Positions 1 to 10,060 of a stretch of 12,933 nucleotides of DNA are shown piece after piece (position 1 is the stretch's first letter; each line of letters opens with the position of its first letter). Both the position numbers and the translations under genes were made by a program. Source of the DNA: Ophiosphaerella korrae (Eukaryota > Ascomycota > Dothideomycetes > Pleosporales > Phaeosphaeriaceae). The stretch lies in NCBI GenBank assembly GCA_028456385.1, contig JALNQF010000836.1:1-12933 (forward strand), read 5' to 3'. The notes beneath the pieces were generated by a model. It ran no database searches, was not told where the DNA came from, and was given only the letters and a program-made list of their open reading frames with translations.

Positions 1-184
1 TAAGCTAAGCTACTTATATATAGTAGAGTAGCTTAAATAGCTTATATAGCTTACTTACTACTATAAGCTTACTTAAATTGTATAGAGTAGAGCTCTAACT
101 TTTAATAATAAGTACTACTTATAAGATTTTAAGCCTAGCCTAACCCTACTAGTATATAAATAGGTACTACTTAGGTAGTTTTAA
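1..184. other. RIP-mutated flanking DNA left of the outer LTR
   Basis: No gene or recognisable element end is visible. The first 70 bases hold a cluster of TAGCTTA/TAAGCTA words that are inverted relative to each other, for example at 1-13 against 28-44, and again at 47-53 and 63-70. The base composition matches the mutated elements to the right, so this is probably more RIP-affected repeat DNA. The last five bases (180-184, TTTAA) would be the left target duplication of the outer element, but its partner lies beyond the window. Confidence 0.5.
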
Positions 185-646
185 TATTATAGTAGTAACA
201 AGGGAAACTAAGATAGAACTAATTAGTCTACGCTTAGCTACTAATAGAGTATAGGATAAGTAGGGTAATAACCTATAAGATAATAAACTTAATTAGGAAG
301 CTAACTATAATAGAGATACGTAATAAATTTATAAATTTGTAATCTTAGTAAGTATAAAGTTGCGAAGTTATTATATAATAAATTTATAAATTTGTAATCT
401 TAGTAAATATAAAGTAATAAAGCTACTAAGGTAATACTACTATATAGTTAGTAGTAATATATATTATTAGGATAGTATTAGTAATTTAGTCCTTTAACTA
501 TAGAACGCTAATACAAGATAGTTATAAAATATCTTCTATTATTTATAGTTATTATAGATTACCTATAAAAGCTTTTATTATTATCTCCTAATCTACTAAC
601 CCTTATAAGATAGGTATCTATAGTTAATAATAGGTAGCCTATTATA
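185..646 (+). repeat. 5' LTR of the outer element
   Basis: The boundary was set by alignment to the inner LTRs, whose ends are fixed by a target duplication. Shared blocks are GATAGAACTAATTAGTC near 213-230 and the stretch from about 468 (ATTAGGATAGTATTAGTAATTTA) to the end. The LTR starts TATTATAG and ends CTATTATA. These correspond to TGTTATAG and CTATAACA in the inner copy, with the terminal TG and CA both turned to TA. The centre (about 300-420) does not align with the inner LTR and carries its own direct repeat. No promoter can be assigned with confidence in such mutated DNA. Confidence 0.8.
321..415. repeat. Two 40-bp direct repeats with a 14-bp palindrome, in the outer LTR
   Basis: The units at 321-360 and 376-415 differ at one base (G/A) and are offset by 55 bp. 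Each contains the perfect palindrome AAATTTATAAATTT. They occupy the place where the inner LTRs carry a different set of tandem hairpins, so this is probably the U3 control module of the outer subfamily. Confidence 0.85.
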
Positions 647-707
647 CCTTACTAATTTAGTTATTACGAGAAGTAAAGCGTAAGTAGCGTATAGTCTAGC
701 TAATATA
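647..707 (+). promoter_or_regulatory. Untranslated leader of the outer element (primer-binding region)
   Basis: This is 61 bp from the LTR end to the presumed Gag start, exactly as long as the inner leader at 4729-4789. The two leaders differ only by transitions, eight by my count. No TGG-type tRNA primer-binding site is visible directly after the LTR, so the priming sequence is unassigned. Confidence 0.6.
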
Positions 708-3700
708 ATAGTAGAAAGTTTAACTAAGTAAGTAGCTAAGGTACCTATAAGTAGTTACAAATTAGATAATACTATATAGAAAGTAATTAGAGACTATATA
801 AATAATCTAATTAGTAAAAAGGAAGATATAAAAATAGTAATTAACGCCTTAGAAACCTAGAACAAGGAACTCTAAGACTATTCTAAATAAAATAAAGTAT
901 AAATTAAGGTTTTTATTAAAGGATAAAACTAGATAGAGTTAATTACTTAATAACTAGAGATAAGTACAACAAAGAAACTACTAAAGATACTAGTACTTAA
1001 GAAGTTTAATAGAATAAGAGAAAACCTAAGACCTTTTATAGCCTTAGTATAACTCTAGATTAATATATAAGTACTATACTTTAATAGAGAAGATAAGAAG
1101 GTAATATATATTAGAATGTACCTTAAAGGAGACGTAATAAGATAGTTTAAACCTTACTAGATAGACTATACAATATATATAGTAATAAACTAGAAGAATA
1201 AAATAAGAGCTATCTTTAGAAGTTATAAATACTTTACTAGATAAATAAGAGTAGTATTTAAGGATATAGATATTACCTAATAAGTAGAAGAAAGGCTTAA
1301 AAAGCTTATATAGAATAAAAGTATTCTAGAATATATATTGTAATTTAAATAACTATTGTAAAATATAGAATAGAATAAGCTATCTCTAATATTATAATTT
1401 AAACAAGGACTAAACAAGAAAATATAATACAAAATAATTTATATTAAGAAACTAAGAATACTAGAAGCTCTAAAATAACAAGTAATATAAATTAACAATA
1501 ATCTTTAAGAATAGAAAAAGAATAAGTATAGAGAATTAACCTAAAACTATAATAAGGGTAACCCTATAATCCTTAATACTAATAAGGGTAAAAAGAAGAA
1601 AAAGAACAAAGACTTTACGTACTTTAACTATAGTAAACTAGGCTACTATACAAAGAACTACTATTTAAAATAAAGAAAAGATATAGTATATTATATATAT
1701 AAGAAACTAGAATACTTTACAAAAGATTATAGAAGTAAAGATCCTAAAAAGGATAAAGAGGCCTAGTTAAAAATAACTAAAGGAAGAAAGGAAGTACTAA
1801 AAGTATAGGCTAAACCTTAGGAAAAAGTAGTAGGGAGTAAAGAAGTATAATATATAATACTCTATTAAACCTTTTATTATAATAATAACTACTATATATA
1901 TCTTTCTAGTAAATAGAAAGTAGTATAGTTCTTATAAAAGTATAGTATAGCTATAATAAAAGAAAGTAGAATAAAAGCGTAGCTAGAAGAAATAGTATAC
2001 ATAATAGACCTACTAGTAGAAGATCTAGAAGGGGAAGAGCTCCTAGTACTATTAATCTAGGCTAAAGGACTAGTACTAGATAAGGAGACTACTATAGCTT
2101 CTTCTAAAAAACTATAAGAAAGTAAAAAACAAGTTAACGTAAGAGATATATAGTATACCTAGTTAAATATATATAGTTATAATAGCTATACAATATTAGA
2201 TATAGTAGAACAAAACAAGTATTAGAGATTTGTTTAGAAATACTTACTAGTTATAAGTATAGAGAAAGCGTACAAAGACTAGAATAAACGTAATCTTAAG
2301 GTAATAAAGTTTATAATATTCTAATAATAGATAGAGTAATATATAGTTATAGTAGAAAGAATACCTATATAAAGAGAATAGGAATACCTTAAAAGAAAAC
2401 GCGATAGATTAATAAAGTATAAACACTACAAGTACTAGTAATATACTATATCCTAATAACTACAAGACCTAGCATAGATAGGTACTAGGTAAGGAACGAT
2501 AAGAGAATAGATCTAGAATATCTAGTATATCTAGAAATCGTATAGGTAATATATTAAAATACACACTACTATCTATATAGAGAAGAAAAGGTATAAACTA
2601 CGTATAGCTAAAACAAGGATAAGACTATGTAAGTGTAATCCTAAAAAAAGAAATTAAGAGTTAGGAAATAATTTAGATTCCTAATAAAGAATATATATTA
2701 ATTAGACTAGGACTAAAGTTATTAAAAGAATACGTTAAAGGAATATAGCTATAGTATAGGTATATACTTAATAAATGTCTAAAATATAAGAATTACAAAC
2801 GTAAAACAAGGTAATAGCCCTAAAAGGATAAATAAATTAGAGAAAGACCTAAGTAAGAAAAGCTATAAGGTATAATAGACCTACACGTTATAAAGATAAG
2901 TATATACTAAAGATAGAGAGTATAAATTATAATTAATAGTAGAGCTACAAAGAACTTTATATCTAAAAAGTTTATAGAGAAACAAGAAATATGTTATATA
3001 ACAAAGAAGTACCCTTAATAATTAAGTACGATTAAAGGAAAATTATTCTAGAAACTTATTAAGTTTAAGATAGTATCTTTAATACTAAAGCTAGAGAGAC
3101 TAGAAATTAAAAACATAGTTATAGATATAACAACAATTAATAATAAATAACATATAATATTAGGTATACTATAGTTATAGATAACTAACCTAAGGATTAA
3201 TTAGAGGATAGAGAGAATTAGCTACTCTAAAAAAGATATATTAAAAGCTAACATAACTATATATAAAGGATAGTTCCTAGAGGAATATAAGAAGTAAGAA
3301 AAATAACTTACTAAACTAGACAATTACCTTCTAGAATATTAACTATAGGACTTAGCGATAGAACTAGAAGAAGGAAAAGACGTAAGATAGAGCCTAGTCT
3401 ACAAGAAAATAGAAGAAAAATCTAAGATTAAACGAGTATTTATATAGAACGCAGTTAAGAAAAGATAGATAAAGGAATCTAAATCCTTAGTAGTATATAG
3501 ACTTATATTTATAGACAAGAAAGAGATAGATAAAAAATAACCCTATATAGATTTTAGAAAGATAAACGTAATTACAAGTAAGAATTAATACTTCCTACTA
3601 CAAATTAACAAAATATAAGATAGGCTATAGAAGGTATAAATCTTTACAAAACTAGATATCTAAAATACCTACTACTAGATTAGAATTAAGAAAGGAGATA

Positions 3701-4255
3701 AATAGAAAACTATATTTAGAACGCAGTATAAACTATATAAATACTTAGTTATACTATTTAGACTAAGAAACGCACTAGTAGCGTTTTAAGAAAGAATTAA
3801 TATAGTACTAAGAGAGTACTTAGACGTATTTATATTTATATACCTAGATAATATTCTTATATTCTCTAAAATAGAGAAAGAATATATATAGTATATACAC
3901 AAAGTACTAGAAAAGCTAGTAGAAAATAAATTATTTCTTAAAATAAGAAAGTATAAATTCTATATAAAAGAAATAGACTTCTTAAGGTTTATTATAGAAC
4001 TAGGAAAGATTAGAATTAACTTAAATAAGATTAAAGTAATCTAAGAATAGCTAATACTTAGGAACTTACAAGAAGTATAATAGTTTTATAGACTAGTAAA
4101 CTTCTATAAGAAGCTAATAGTTAATTTGTTAGAATTAATAGAGCTACTAACAAACTTTATAAAGAAAGATATACTATTTAGATAGACTAAAGAATATAAA
4201 GAAGTATATAACTAGATTAAGTAGAGATTTATAGAAAACCTAGTTATAAGAATAT
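708..4255 (+). pseudogene. Outer gag-pol, left part (Gag to the end of RT), RIP-degenerated
   Basis: The frame begins at ATA 708, aligned with the inner start, where an ATG was presumably lost. Motifs in order are: zinc knuckles from 1620 with Cys and His codons turned to Tyr; the extra-domain W-C-C-H site at 1866-1901, reading stop-Tyr-Tyr-Tyr; the protease site at 2935-2946, reading N-S-R-A where D-S-G-A is usual; RT LDI at 3652-3660; and the polymerase site Y-L-D-N at 3841-3852 instead of Y-x-D-D. Gag lies in frame position 0 and protease/RT in position 1 (coordinate modulo 3). Compared with the inner copy, one base is missing near 2395-2404, and a second, compensating change lies further on but before 2941. 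Stops are frequent and are TAA or TAG at expected Gln/Trp sites. The piece ends where the inner element inserted, between RT and RNase H. Confidence 0.88.
4251..4255. repeat. Left 5-bp target-site duplication (AATAT) of the inner element
   Basis: AATAT directly precedes the inner 5' LTR and recurs at 11370-11374 directly after the 3' LTR. In the uninterrupted pol of the inner copy the same place reads AGAATATATAACC with a single AATAT, which confirms the duplication. Five base pairs is the usual length for Ty3/gypsy integrases in fungi. Confidence 0.93.
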
Positions 4256-4728
4256 TGTTACGGGTGTAATAGAAGAAATCAAGATAGAACTAATTAGTCC
4301 TAACTTAGGTACTAACAAAGCATAAGACGAGTAGGGTAACAATCTTGATTAGGAGACTACATATAATTAGGACACCTAGGGTAATCTATAATCTATAGGC
4401 TCTTAGTAGCAATAGATTATAGATTAAGACGATCTATAATTTATAAGCTCTTAGCAGTAATAGATTATAGATTAAGACAATCTATAATCTATTAGTCTTA
4501 GCAAATATAGATTATAGATTATAACAAGTATATAGCTAACAACCTACGCATTATTAGGATAGTATTAGTAATTTAATCCCTTAACTACAAAACGCTAGTA
4601 CGAGATAGTTGCAAAACATCCTTTACTATTTATAGTTATTATAGATTCTAATACAAGCTTTACTATTACCTCCTAATCTACTAACCCCCTATATAGGTAC
4701 CTATTGTTAATAATAAGTAACTATAATA
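4256..4728 (+). repeat. 5' LTR of the inner element
   Basis: The LTR starts TGTTACGG and ends CTATAATA; the 3' LTR ends CTATAACA, so the final CA has become TA here. It is 473 bp, the same as the 3' LTR, with no indels between them. By eye I count about 40 differences, of which two are transversions (one at the TATAGTTATT/TATATTTATT site, one at CTATTG/CTATAG). This copy keeps more CpA than the 3' LTR, so the two ends were mutated unequally. An imperfect A/T-rich palindrome CCTATATAGG at 4688-4697 could be a core-promoter remnant, but that is only a suggestion. Confidence 0.93.
4383..4520. repeat. Three tandem 48-bp hairpin units in the inner 5' LTR
   Basis: The units begin at 4383, 4431 and 4479. 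Each has a left arm AATCTATAATCTAT and the exact reverse complement ATAGATTATAGATT. Arms are at 4383-4396 and 4412-4425 with a 15-base loop, at 4432-4444 and 4460-4472 with one mutated base, and at 4479-4492 and 4507-4520. The last unit has a shorter arm interval because it lacks the period-completing tail. They are likely repeated control elements of the U3 region, absent from the outer LTR. Confidence 0.9.
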
Positions 4729-4789
4729 CCTTGCTAATTTAGTTATTACAAGGAGCGAAGCGTAAGTAGCGCACGGTCTAGCTAATATA
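4729..4789 (+). promoter_or_regulatory. Untranslated leader of the inner element (primer-binding region)
   Basis: This 61-bp stretch lies between the 5' LTR and the presumed Gag start and is colinear with the outer leader. The sequence right after the LTR reads CCTTGCTAATTTAG and has no TGG start, so the reverse-transcription primer is not identified. In seven of the eight differences from the outer leader this copy keeps the C or G, suggesting it has suffered less RIP there. Confidence 0.6.
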
Positions 4790-5692
4790 ATAGTAGAAAG
4801 TTTAACTAAACAATTAGGTAAAGCCCCTAGGAGTAGTCCTAAAATAGATAGTACTATATAGGAAACAATTAAAGGTTATCTTAACTAACTAATTAACAAT
4901 AAAGAAGATATAAAAATAGTAATTAATGCCTTAGAAATATAGAACAAGGAACTATAGGATTACGCGAAATAAAACGAGGTACAAATTAAAGCTATTATCT
5001 AAGGATAGAACTAGATAGAACTTATTACCTAAAGATTAGAGATAAGTGCGACAAAGAAACTACTAAAGATACCTATCTTTAAGAAATTTAATAGAATAAG
5101 GGAGAAATTAAGACCTTTTATTATATTAGTATAACTCTAGATAGATATATAAGTACTATACTTCGACATAGAAGAGAAGAAGGTAATATATATTAGATTA
5201 CACCTTAAAGAAGACGTAATAAGATAGTATAAACCTTACTAGATAGACTATACAATATATTCTCTAATAACCTAGAAGAACAAAACTAGAGCTATCTTTA
5301 GAAGTTATAAATACTTTACTAAACAAATAAGAGTAGCGTTTAGAGATATAGACGTTACCTAACAAGCTAAAGAATAGCTAGAAAAGCTTATATAGAATTA
5401 GAGTATTCTTAAGTACGTATTATAGTTTAAATAACTATTATAGAATATAGAATAGAACGAGTTAGCTTTAATATTATAATTTAAACAAGGACTTAACTCT
5501 AAAATCTAATACAAAATAATATATATAGAGAAACTACAAATACTAGAAGCTCTAAAGTAATAGGTAATACAAATTAATAATAATCTTTAAGAATAGAAGA
5601 AAAATAAGTATAGAGGTTATACCTAGAATTATAATAAAGGAGACCCTATAGTCCTTAATACTAACAAGGATAAAAAAAAGAAGAAGAATAAA
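4790..5692 (+). other. Inner Gag domain (residues 1-301)
   Basis: This is the structural capsid region of the polyprotein. The first 90 residues are rich in Lys, Glu, Leu and Asn with stops at Gln-like positions, and look like a coiled coil. A block follows resembling the retrotransposon Gag capsid core: residues near 100-230 contain KFN-R--EKLRPF, then aromatic-rich RWYKPYW-like text where Trp codons are partly stops, as in the family pattern of a capsid helix followed by a W. A Lys-rich stretch (about 290-303) leads into the zinc knuckles. The match is to general family appearance, not to one named Gag. Confidence 0.7.
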
Positions 5693-5815
5693 GACTTTAC
5701 ATACTTTAACTATAGTAAACTAGGCTACTATACAAAGAACTATAGATCTAAGTTAAAGAAGGATATAGTATACTATAAATATAGGAAACTAAGATACTTT
5801 ACAAAAGACTATAGA
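5693..5815 (+). other. Two CCHC zinc knuckles of the inner nucleocapsid, all ligands mutated to Tyr
   Basis: Knuckle one reads Y305-F-N-Y308-S-K-L-G-Y313-Y-T-K-N-Y318, and knuckle two has Tyr at 328, 331, 336 and 341. Spacing is exactly C-x2-C-x4-H-x4-C in both. TGC/TGT (Cys) and CAC/CAT (His) both become TAC/TAT when TpG or CpA changes to TpA, so all eight zinc ligands became Tyr. Nucleocapsid knuckles normally bind and package the element RNA. The outer copy, from 1620, shows the same changes. Confidence 0.88.
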
Positions 5816-6950
5816 AGTAAAGACCTAAAGAAAGAAACCTAGTTAAAGATAACTAAGAAAAAGAAGGAAGTACTATAAATATAGGCTAAACCTTAGGAGA
5901 AAGTAGCTAGGAGTAAAGAAGTATAATATACAATACTCTACTAGACCTTTTGTTATAACGACAACTACTATATATATCTTTCTAGTAAATAAGGAGTAGT
6001 ATAGTTCCTATAGAAATAGAGATATAGAGTAGCTATAATAAAAGAAAGAATAAAAGCTTAGCTAAAAGAGATAGCCTAAGTAATAGACCTACTAATAGAA
6101 GATTTAGAAAAGAAAGAGCCCCTAGTACTATCGATCTAGGCTAAAGGACTAGTACTAGATAAAGAAACTACTACGACTACCTCTAAAGGACTACAAAGAA
6201 GTAAGAGACAAGTTAGTATAAGAGGTATAGAGTACGCCTAGCTAACAATATATAGCTATAATAGCTATATAATAATAGATATAAAAAAACAAAACAAAGA
6301 ATAGAAATTTGTTTAAATATACTTAATAGTTATAAGTATAGAGGAAGCGTATAAAGACTAGAAAGAACGCAATCCTAAAAAAACAAAGTTTATACTATTT
6401 TAAGAATAGATAAAGTAATATATAGTTGTAGTAGGAAGAATACCTATACTAAGAGAATAGTAATACCTTGCAAGAAAAATATAATAGATTAACAAAGCCT
6501 ATACACTAAGAATACTAGTAGTATACTATATCCTAACAATAAATATACCTAGTAAAGATAAATACTAGGAAGGGGATAATAAAATAATAAACCTAGAACA
6601 CCTAGTATACTTTAAAGTATTATAGATATTATACCTAGATAAGAATTGTATTATATATAGAAATCCTAAAGTAAATAATAACGTATAGTCTATAAGAAGA
6701 AGAGTCTATAATTATATAAGAGTAATTATAGTAAAAAACATCTAAGGATAAGAAATAATCCTAGAAGATAGATACCTAGTAGTAAGACCTAGATCTAAGT
6801 TAACTAAGAAATATATCTAGGGAGGACTATAGTACAAATGTATAAATAATAAATATCTAAAATACAAAGAATATAAACTTAGAGTAGGGCTATAGTCTTA
6901 AAAAGATAGATAATTTATAAAGATACCTAAGTAAGAGAAGTTAGAAGGTA
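5816..6950 (+). other. Extra domain between nucleocapsid and protease with W-C-C-H signature (residues 343-720)
   Basis: About 380 codons separate the zinc knuckles from the protease, far more than in most Ty3/gypsy elements. Near its start lies stop385-T-F-C388-Y-N-D-N-Y393-Y-I-Y396, which fits W-x2-C-x4-C-x2-H with W turned to stop, the second C and the H turned to Tyr, and the first Cys kept (TGT at 5951). As I recall, such a WCCH domain was described for the fungal element Pyret; its function is not established and zinc binding is the obvious guess. The middle of the domain differs strongly from the outer copy, more than the catalytic domains do. Confidence 0.65.
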
Positions 6951-7270
6951 TAAGAGGCCTATATATTATAAAGATAGGTATATACTAAGGAAAGAAAGTA
7001 TAATTAATAATTAATAGTAGAGCTACGAGAAACTTTATATTAAAGAAATTTATAGAAATATAAGGAATAAAGTATATAATAAAGATATACCTTTAATAAT
7101 TAAGTACGATTAAAGGAAAACTATTCTAGGAACCTATATAGTTTAAGACAGTACCTTTAATACTAAAATTATAAGGACTAGAAATTAAGAATATAGTTAT
7201 AGATATAACAACAATTAATAATAAATAAGATATTATACTAGGTATGCTATAGTTATAAATAACTAACTTA
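6951..7270 (+). other. Aspartic protease of the inner element, active-site Asp lost
   Basis: The active-site triad region reads N742-S-R-A-T-R-N-F where retropepsins have D-S-G-A-T-x-x-F. GAT became AAT and GGA became AGA, each at a T-G step, so both losses are RIP-type changes. A flap-side sequence I-V-I-D-I-T and the second conserved hydrophobic motif I-I-L-G818-M-L follow at normal spacing, with a stop where Trp is usual. The enzyme would have cut Gag-Pol into its working parts. The outer copy (2885-3190) has the same N-S-R-A. Confidence 0.85.
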
Positions 7271-7529
7271 CACATTAATTAGAGAACTAGAGAAATTAGT
7301 TATAATAAAATAAATATATTAAAGGCTAATATAAACACCTATAAAGGAGAATTCTTTAAAGAATATAAGAAATAGGAAAAATAGCTTATAGAGCTAGAAG
7401 ACTACCTTCTAGAATATTAACTATAGGATTTAGTAATAGAACTAGAAGAAGAAAAAAATATAGGATAGAGCCTAGTTTACTAAAAAATAGAAGAAGAATC
7501 TAAAATTAAGTAAATATTTATCTAAAACG

Positions 7530-8190
7530 TAATAAAGAAAGGATAGATAAAAGAGTCTAAATCTTTAGTAGTATATAGACTTATATTTATAGATAAAAAG
7601 AGAATAAGTAATAAGAGACCCTATATAGACTTTAGAAAAACTAACGTAATTATAAACAAGAACTAATACTCTCTACTACAAATAGATAGAATACAAGATA
7701 GACTACGAAGAGTAAAAATCTTTACAAAACTAGATATCTAGAATACTTACTACTAGATTAGAATTAAAGAAGGTAATAAATAGAAAATAGTATTTAGAAT
7801 ATAATATAGACTATATAAATATTTAGTTATACTATTTAGCTTAACGAATGCGCTAGTAGCGTTCTAAGAAAGAATTAATATAGTACTAAGAGAACACTTA
7901 GATATATTTATATTTATATACTTAGATAATATCCTTATATTCTTAGAAATAGAAGAAGAACACGTGCAATATATATACAAGATAATAAAGAAACTAGTAG
8001 AAAATAAGCTATTCTTTAAAATAAGAAAATGCGAGTTTTATACAATAAAAATAGACTTCCTTAGATTTATTATTAAACTAGGAAAGATTAAGATTAACTT
8101 AGAAAAGATTAAGTTAATTAATAAATAGCTAATACTAAGAAACCTAAAAGAGGTATAATAATTTTATAGGCTAGCTAACTTTTATAGAAA
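7530..8190 (+). other. Reverse transcriptase of the inner element, YxDD changed to YLDN
   Basis: Clear Ty3-type RT blocks are present: R943-P-Y-I-D-F-R-K (RP-x-D-x-R), K-L-D982-I (first metal-binding Asp), I-R-I-K-E-G, F-x-L-T-N-A, then F-I-Y-L-D1046-N1047-I-L-I-F at 7913-7942. The second Asp of the YxDD box is Asn because GAT turned to AAT at a T-G step. Downstream blocks F-F-K-I-R-K-C-E-F and F-L-R-F-I-I follow. The interval from the LDI Asp to the YLDN Asp is 192 bases in both copies. Stops fall at Trp/Gln positions. Confidence 0.93.
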
Positions 8191-8319
8191 GTTAATAGTA
8201 AGATAGTCTAAAGATATAGAACTAATAATAAGACTTATAAAGAAAGATATACTATTTAAATAGATAAAAGAATATAATAAAGTATTTAATAAGATTAAGA
8301 AAAAGTTTATAGAAAACCT

Positions 8320-8745
8320 AGTTATTAGAATATATAACCTAGACCTACTAGCGATAGTAAAAATAGATGCATCTAATTTAGTCTACAGAATAGTACTAAT
8401 ACAAGAAGACCTAGAGACTAAAAAAGAATACCTAGTTAAATACTTCTCTAAGAAGATAAAAATAGTAGAACTTAACTACCTAATCTATAATAAAGAGATA
8501 CTAGCAATCTATAAAGTATTTAAATAATAGAGAGTATACTTATAAAGAGTAAAATATTAGATAACGGTCTATATAGACTATAAAAATCTTATAGGATTTA
8601 TAATAAATAAGGAACTATTATAACGCTATATAAGATAGTAGGAATTCCTATTAATATTTAATATAGAAATTATATATATAAAAGGAAAAGACAATTAATT
8701 TGTAGATACTCTTAGTAGAAGACTAGACTTATAAGAAGAAGTAAG
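8320..8745 (+). other. RNase H of the inner element
   Basis: The frame shows K-I-D1193-A-S-N (catalytic Asp of the T-D-A-S block), F-S-K-K, N-Y-L-I-Y-N-K-E-I-L-A-I with the second acidic residue, Y-I-D1263-Y-K-N-L (usually Y-T-D-H-K-N-L, His turned to Tyr) and K-D-N-stop-F-V-D1306-T-L-S-R-R. All acidic residues survive since their codons contain no CpA or TpG. The codon GAT-GCA at 8366 keeps both a TpG and a CpA, rare here. The inner element inserted in the outer copy just before the matching block. Confidence 0.9.
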
Positions 8746-8869
8746 CGCTACTAGTATAGTTCTAGTTAAAAACAAAGAAAGATACTTAGTCCTAAATACA
8801 CCTAAAATAGCCGCAATACTTAAAAGAACAAGTAGTAAGCTAGACGAATAGATTTAGAAAATAACGCAA

Positions 8870-10060
8870 GAAGTATCTAAAGAAATAAAGAAACTAGAAA
8901 TCTAAAAAGGATTTGTATAAGCTTATAGAAGAATATATATTCTAAGTAAGGTTTAGAGAGAATTTATATAATAATTCTATAAATTACTAGTATATAGTTA
9001 CTAAGGTATCGAAAAAATATTAGATAGACTACTACGAGACTATTATATTCTAAAAGCAAGACAACTAGTAACTAAAGTACTACGAGACTATATAGAGTAC
9101 TATAGAAATAAATATAATAGATATACACTATATAGAATACTATAACTAGTAGAAGTACTAGAATAACTATAGAGAGTTATTACAATAGACTTTATTACGA
9201 AACTACCTAAGTCTAAAGATCTAATATTAGGAGTAGAATATAATAGAATCCTAACTATAGTAGACAAGCTAATAAAGTATATATACTTTAGACTATATAA
9301 AGAAAAAAGTAGGATAGAAGTTATAGTATACTAAGTCCTAGGAATAGTAATTAGTTAATATAGACTACTAGACAAAATTATTATAGATAGAGATATACGA
9401 TTTATATTAAAACTATAGGGAATAATAGTAGTATAATTAGGAATACAATACGTAATATCTATAGTATACTGCCTATAAATAGATAGACAATTAGAACAAA
9501 TAAATTAGATAGTAGAATAATACTTAAGATACTACCTTAACTATAATTAGAATAATTAGGTACAACTATTACCTATAGTATAGTTAGTATACAACAGCGC
9601 AAAGAACGTAGTAATAAGAGTATTACTTTTCTTTATAAACTATAGATTTAAACCTAATATATACTAAATACTAAGGAATTAGATATCTTAGTCCTTAAGA
9701 GGAGAAAACTTTACTAATAGACTTAAAGATATACACGATTAACTAAAACAAGATATAGAATTCCTATATAACTATATAGCGAAGTATTATAACAAGAAAT
9801 ATAAAAAGAGACCTTAATTTAGAAAGAGAGAAAAAGTATAGTTAGTACAAAAAAATATTAAGAGTAAACAACTAAGTTTAAAATTAGACTACGTTAAGAT
9901 AGGACTATACAAAATTAAGAAAGAAGTTATACTAGTTATATTTAAATTAAAGCTACTAAGTAAAATAAAGATATACCTAATATTTTATATAGCTCTACTA
10001 GAACAAGTACTATAGAACGTAGAACTACTAGTATATAAAGTAGACACGTATAGAGAACAA
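8870..10060 (+). other. Integrase of the inner element: HHCC lost, DDE spacing kept
   Basis: The N-terminal zinc-binding region reads L-L-V-Y-S-Y1404-stop-G-I-E-K, where a His-x-G-x-x-K pattern is usual, and Y1434-I-E-Y1437 where C-x2-C is usual. The catalytic core keeps D1467 (I-D-F-I-T-K-L-P), D1533 (I-I-I-D-R-D) and E1569 (D-R-Q-L-E-Q-I-N), giving exactly D-x35-E. The core ends with the family's V-Y-N-S-A block. A C-terminal region with K-L-D-Y-V-K-I-G-L-Y (the usual K-L-D-x-K-x-x-G-P-F) follows near 9878-9908. Integrase joins the cDNA to the target, here with 5-bp stagger. Confidence 0.92.

Noticed and set aside
4383..4520. CRISPR-like array
   Set aside because: Three self-complementary units inside both LTRs of a fungal retrotransposon, with no unique spacers: an LTR tandem repeat.
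4264..4748. LTR boundaries at TGTAATA (4266) and TATTACA (4744-4750), an exact 7-bp inverted repeat
   Set aside because: The 3' LTR copy ends 20 bp earlier at CTATAACA, where the outer pol resumes, and homology to the 5' LTR starts at TGTTA (4256). The AATAT duplication fits only the wider left and shorter right limits.
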